Assembly (NCBI GenBank): GCA_964606885.1
Contig: CAZSHB010000001.1
Location: 72,924 to 136,923, forward strand
Origin: CAZSHB01 sp964606885
GTDB taxonomy: Bacteria > Babelota > Babeliae > Babelales > CAIQNR01
DNA: 64,000 nucleotides
Reading direction: 5' to 3'
Positions within the stretch are counted from its first letter, which is position 1, and each line of letters starts with the position of its first letter. Below are positions 62,570-64,000 of the stretch, one piece after another. Position numbers and translations under genes: made by a program. The notes below the pieces were generated by a model, which searched no databases, was not told the DNA's origin, and worked only from the letters and a program-made list of their open reading frames with translations.

Positions 62570-63235
62570 ATGAAACGTTTACTCTCAATAACGCTGCTTT
62601 TATCAGCAGTTACGGTACAAGCAGCTGATGGTAGCAAGCAAAGATCTATTCTCTCTAACGCTGTATCTTCACTTGCAAACGCATTTTCAGGCGAATCATC
62701 AACTGATGAAACTGAACTAACATCAGCAAGTCGCCCTGTCCCAGCTGCTGCAGTAGCATCAACACGCAATTTACAACAAGAAGTTGCTACTATCACACTT
62801 GCAGGTGCAAACGGTGCAGCTGATGAACTACTTGGCGCAGGCGGTTCAGAACAACTAGCAGCATTAATGGCTAAGCTACAAGATGCTGGCAAAGAACCAA
62901 CCGTTGCTAATGTTTTATTCGCAGCACAAATGACAACTGCTATGGCTGCTCAGCTAGCTCCGCACTTTAACGCCGAAGGTCTAGCAAAAGTAAAAGCTGG
63001 TTGCTGCAAAGGTGCTCAAAAAGGACTTGCTGCTCAAGCTGGCGCTCCAACAAGAGGCGGTAGAAAAGTTGCTTTTGTAAAAATAAAGCTCACGGTAGAA
63101 GAAGCTCAAGCTGTTCACCAACTACTAGGAGCAATCAGCACCGCCAAAGCTGCAATACCACTTACTGAAGAAGAAAAAGCATTTGCTACACATACAAAAA
63201 ACACACTGCAAACAAGAACAAGAAGCACAAAATAA
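62570..63235 (+). CDS. Secreted protein, member of a tandem paralogous family
   Basis: A 221-residue protein with a signal peptide (MKRLLSITLLLSAVTVQAADG). A helical block, QLAALMAKLQDAGKEPTVANVLFAAQMTTAMAAQLAPHFN, matches VAALVAKLTEASKTPSIANVLEDAQITAAIAANLASQLAAHFN in the next gene (63419), so the two are paralogues. A basic middle part (RGGRKVAFVKIKL) and an EEAQAV segment follow. GGAG precedes the ATG; the frame extends 24 codons further upstream. Both end at identical terminators. No known domain was seen. Confidence 0.76.
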   Translation: MKRLLSITLLLSAVTVQAADGSKQRSILSNAVSSLANAFSGESSTDETELTSASRPVPAAAVASTRNLQQEVATITLAGANGAADELLGAGGSEQLAALMAKLQDAGKEPTVANVLFAAQMTTAMAAQLAPHFNAEGLAKVKAGCCKGAQKGLAAQAGAPTRGGRKVAFVKIKLTVEEAQAVHQLLGAISTAKAAIPLTEEEKAFATHTKNTLQTRTRSTK

Positions 63236-63250
63236 CATAACACCGTTATA

Positions 63251-63312
63251 AGCTCTTTTGCTTTCTTAAAGCACCAAAAGCCTCGCCATTAAAACCGGCG
63301 GGGCTTTTTTAT
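63251..63312 (+). repeat. 54-bp direct repeat containing an intrinsic terminator, copy 1
   Basis: Bases 63251-63304 are identical to 63947-64000. The repeat holds GCTTT-CTT-AAAGC and a stronger stem of AAAAGCCTCGCC with GGCGGGGCTTTT, followed by Ts (to 63310). It ends the gene 62570-63235. Confidence 0.9.
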
Positions 63313-63418
63313 TGCAGAAAATGAATACCCCACCAACAAAATTAGGTAGATTAGACATAGGGCATAAAAAAAATATAATTACCCTAGTTTTTTATTAACC
63401 TCTCTTTTGGAGATAGTC

Positions 63419-63928
63419 ATGAAACATTTACTCACACTGGCACTGCTTCTTACAGTAATCAATCTGCAAGCAGCTGATGGCGAAAAAAAATTACAATTAT
63501 CAACCAATGGATTATCAGAACGGTCAACTACGCCAATACCAACCTTTTCAGATAAAGATCATGATGATCTTGAAGCTAAAATTAAAGCTCTTATAGAACG
63601 CCACGAAAAAACACCACGCAGCGCTACAACAAGCAATAGTACTCCTGACCAATTCTTAGCGGTAGTACAAAAAGCTGCCACTCAAGGATGTAGAGATGTA
63701 TTTTCAGCACCTACTGCAGAAGCACAAGTAGCAGCATTAGTAGCAAAGCTAACAGAAGCCAGCAAAACACCAAGTATTGCAAATGTTTTAGAAGATGCGC
63801 AAATAACAGCAGCAATCGCAGCTAACTTAGCCTCTCAGCTAGCTGCTCATTTTAATACCGTAACACTTACTCCAGACGAAGCTGAAGCTGCAGTCGCACT
63901 ACAAGCAAAAACAAGACGAGCAAAATAA
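63419..63928 (+). CDS. Secreted protein, member of a tandem paralogous family
   Basis: A 169-residue protein with a signal peptide (MKHLLTLALLLTVINLQAADGEKK) and the family's helical block in its second half (VAALVAKLTEASKTPSIANVL). The start is the second Met, with GGAG upstream. It is shorter than its paralogue at 62570 and lacks the basic middle part. Its terminator repeat is cut by the window edge, so more copies may follow. Function unknown. Confidence 0.74.
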   Translation: MKHLLTLALLLTVINLQAADGEKKLQLSTNGLSERSTTPIPTFSDKDHDDLEAKIKALIERHEKTPRSATTSNSTPDQFLAVVQKAATQGCRDVFSAPTAEAQVAALVAKLTEASKTPSIANVLEDAQITAAIAANLASQLAAHFNTVTLTPDEAEAAVALQAKTRRAK

Positions 63929-63946
63929 CACGCCGCTCACTTAAAA

Positions 63947-64000
63947 AGCTCTTTTGCTTTCTTAAAGCACCAAAAGCCTCGCCATTAAAACCGGCGGGGC
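63947..64000 (+). repeat. 54-bp direct repeat with terminator, copy 2 (cut by window end)
   Basis: Identical to 63251-63304 over all 54 bases visible. The terminator stem is complete, but its T-run lies beyond the window. Confidence 0.9.

Overview
The window looks like a stretch of chromosome from a host-dependent, Gram-negative-type bacterium of modest GC content. Two ATP/ADP-type nucleotide translocases (22849-24177 and 24905-26287) are the hallmark of intracellular energy parasites. About 30 of roughly 65 genes encode proteins with N-terminal signal peptides, lipoboxes or a membrane anchor, and several carry eukaryote-like domains: a RING finger, ankyrin repeats, a cPLA2-type lipase, a choline-kinase-like kinase, a SAMHD1-like HD domain and a C-terminal CaaX box. 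This combination, with lineage-specific small secreted proteins, best fits the Candidatus Dependentiae (TM6/Babeliales) group of protist symbionts. That assignment is inference; Chlamydiae-like or Rickettsiales-like parasites are the alternatives, and a 16S rRNA or ribosomal-protein tree would settle it.

Layout. 1-5.4 kb: a truncated secreted RING-finger gene, two secreted unknowns, tRNA-Ala(GGC), dsbD and a glycine-rich secreted protein. 5.6-12.4 kb: lysS, the cPLA2-like lipase, a DJ-1/PfpI protein, recJ and cmk. 12.4-16.2 kb: a 995-residue secreted protein flanked by near-identical terminators, then two small lipoproteins. 16.2-22.5 kb: pyrG, a lipoprotein alpha/beta hydrolase, an AraC/GyrI-type regulator and lon. 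22.5-27.5 kb: the two nucleotide translocases separated by a small secreted protein ending in CIIL, then rpsB and tRNA-Ser(GGA). 27.6-30 kb: two secreted ankyrin proteins and a membrane-anchored choline-kinase-like protein. 30-45 kb is mostly housekeeping: dnaX, der, hpf, an exported superoxide dismutase, a ftsB-like gene, a C-terminal processing protease, glmS, rpsI, an APH-family kinase, tRNA-Thr(CGU), a DksA-family gene, tadA and gyrB. 45-51 kb: secreted Cys-rich and small proteins, tilS, a TonB-like gene and a secreted SAMHD1-like HD protein. 51-64 kb: a 1656-residue secreted protein, sufS, an M48-like protease, sufU and nurA, ending in a tandemly expanding family of small secreted proteins with a pseudogene and an identical 54-bp terminator repeat.

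How it fits together. Housekeeping genes cover replication (dnaX, gyrB), repair (recJ, nurA), translation (lysS, rpsB, rpsI, tilS, tadA, der, hpf), protein quality control (lon, CTP protease, dsbD), Fe-S assembly (sufS, sufU) and limited nucleotide or amino-sugar metabolism (pyrG, cmk, glmS). NTP import would supply substrates for the last group. The envelope and secreted fraction (DsbD, TonB-like, lipoproteins, exported SOD, ankyrin, RING, lipase, HD and CaaX proteins) looks like the host interface. Terminators are well defined and often sit directly against the next gene. Several gene starts were moved downstream of the longest reading frame because a Shine-Dalgarno sequence and signal peptide agree there. 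All functions come from reading motifs by eye; no database search was run.
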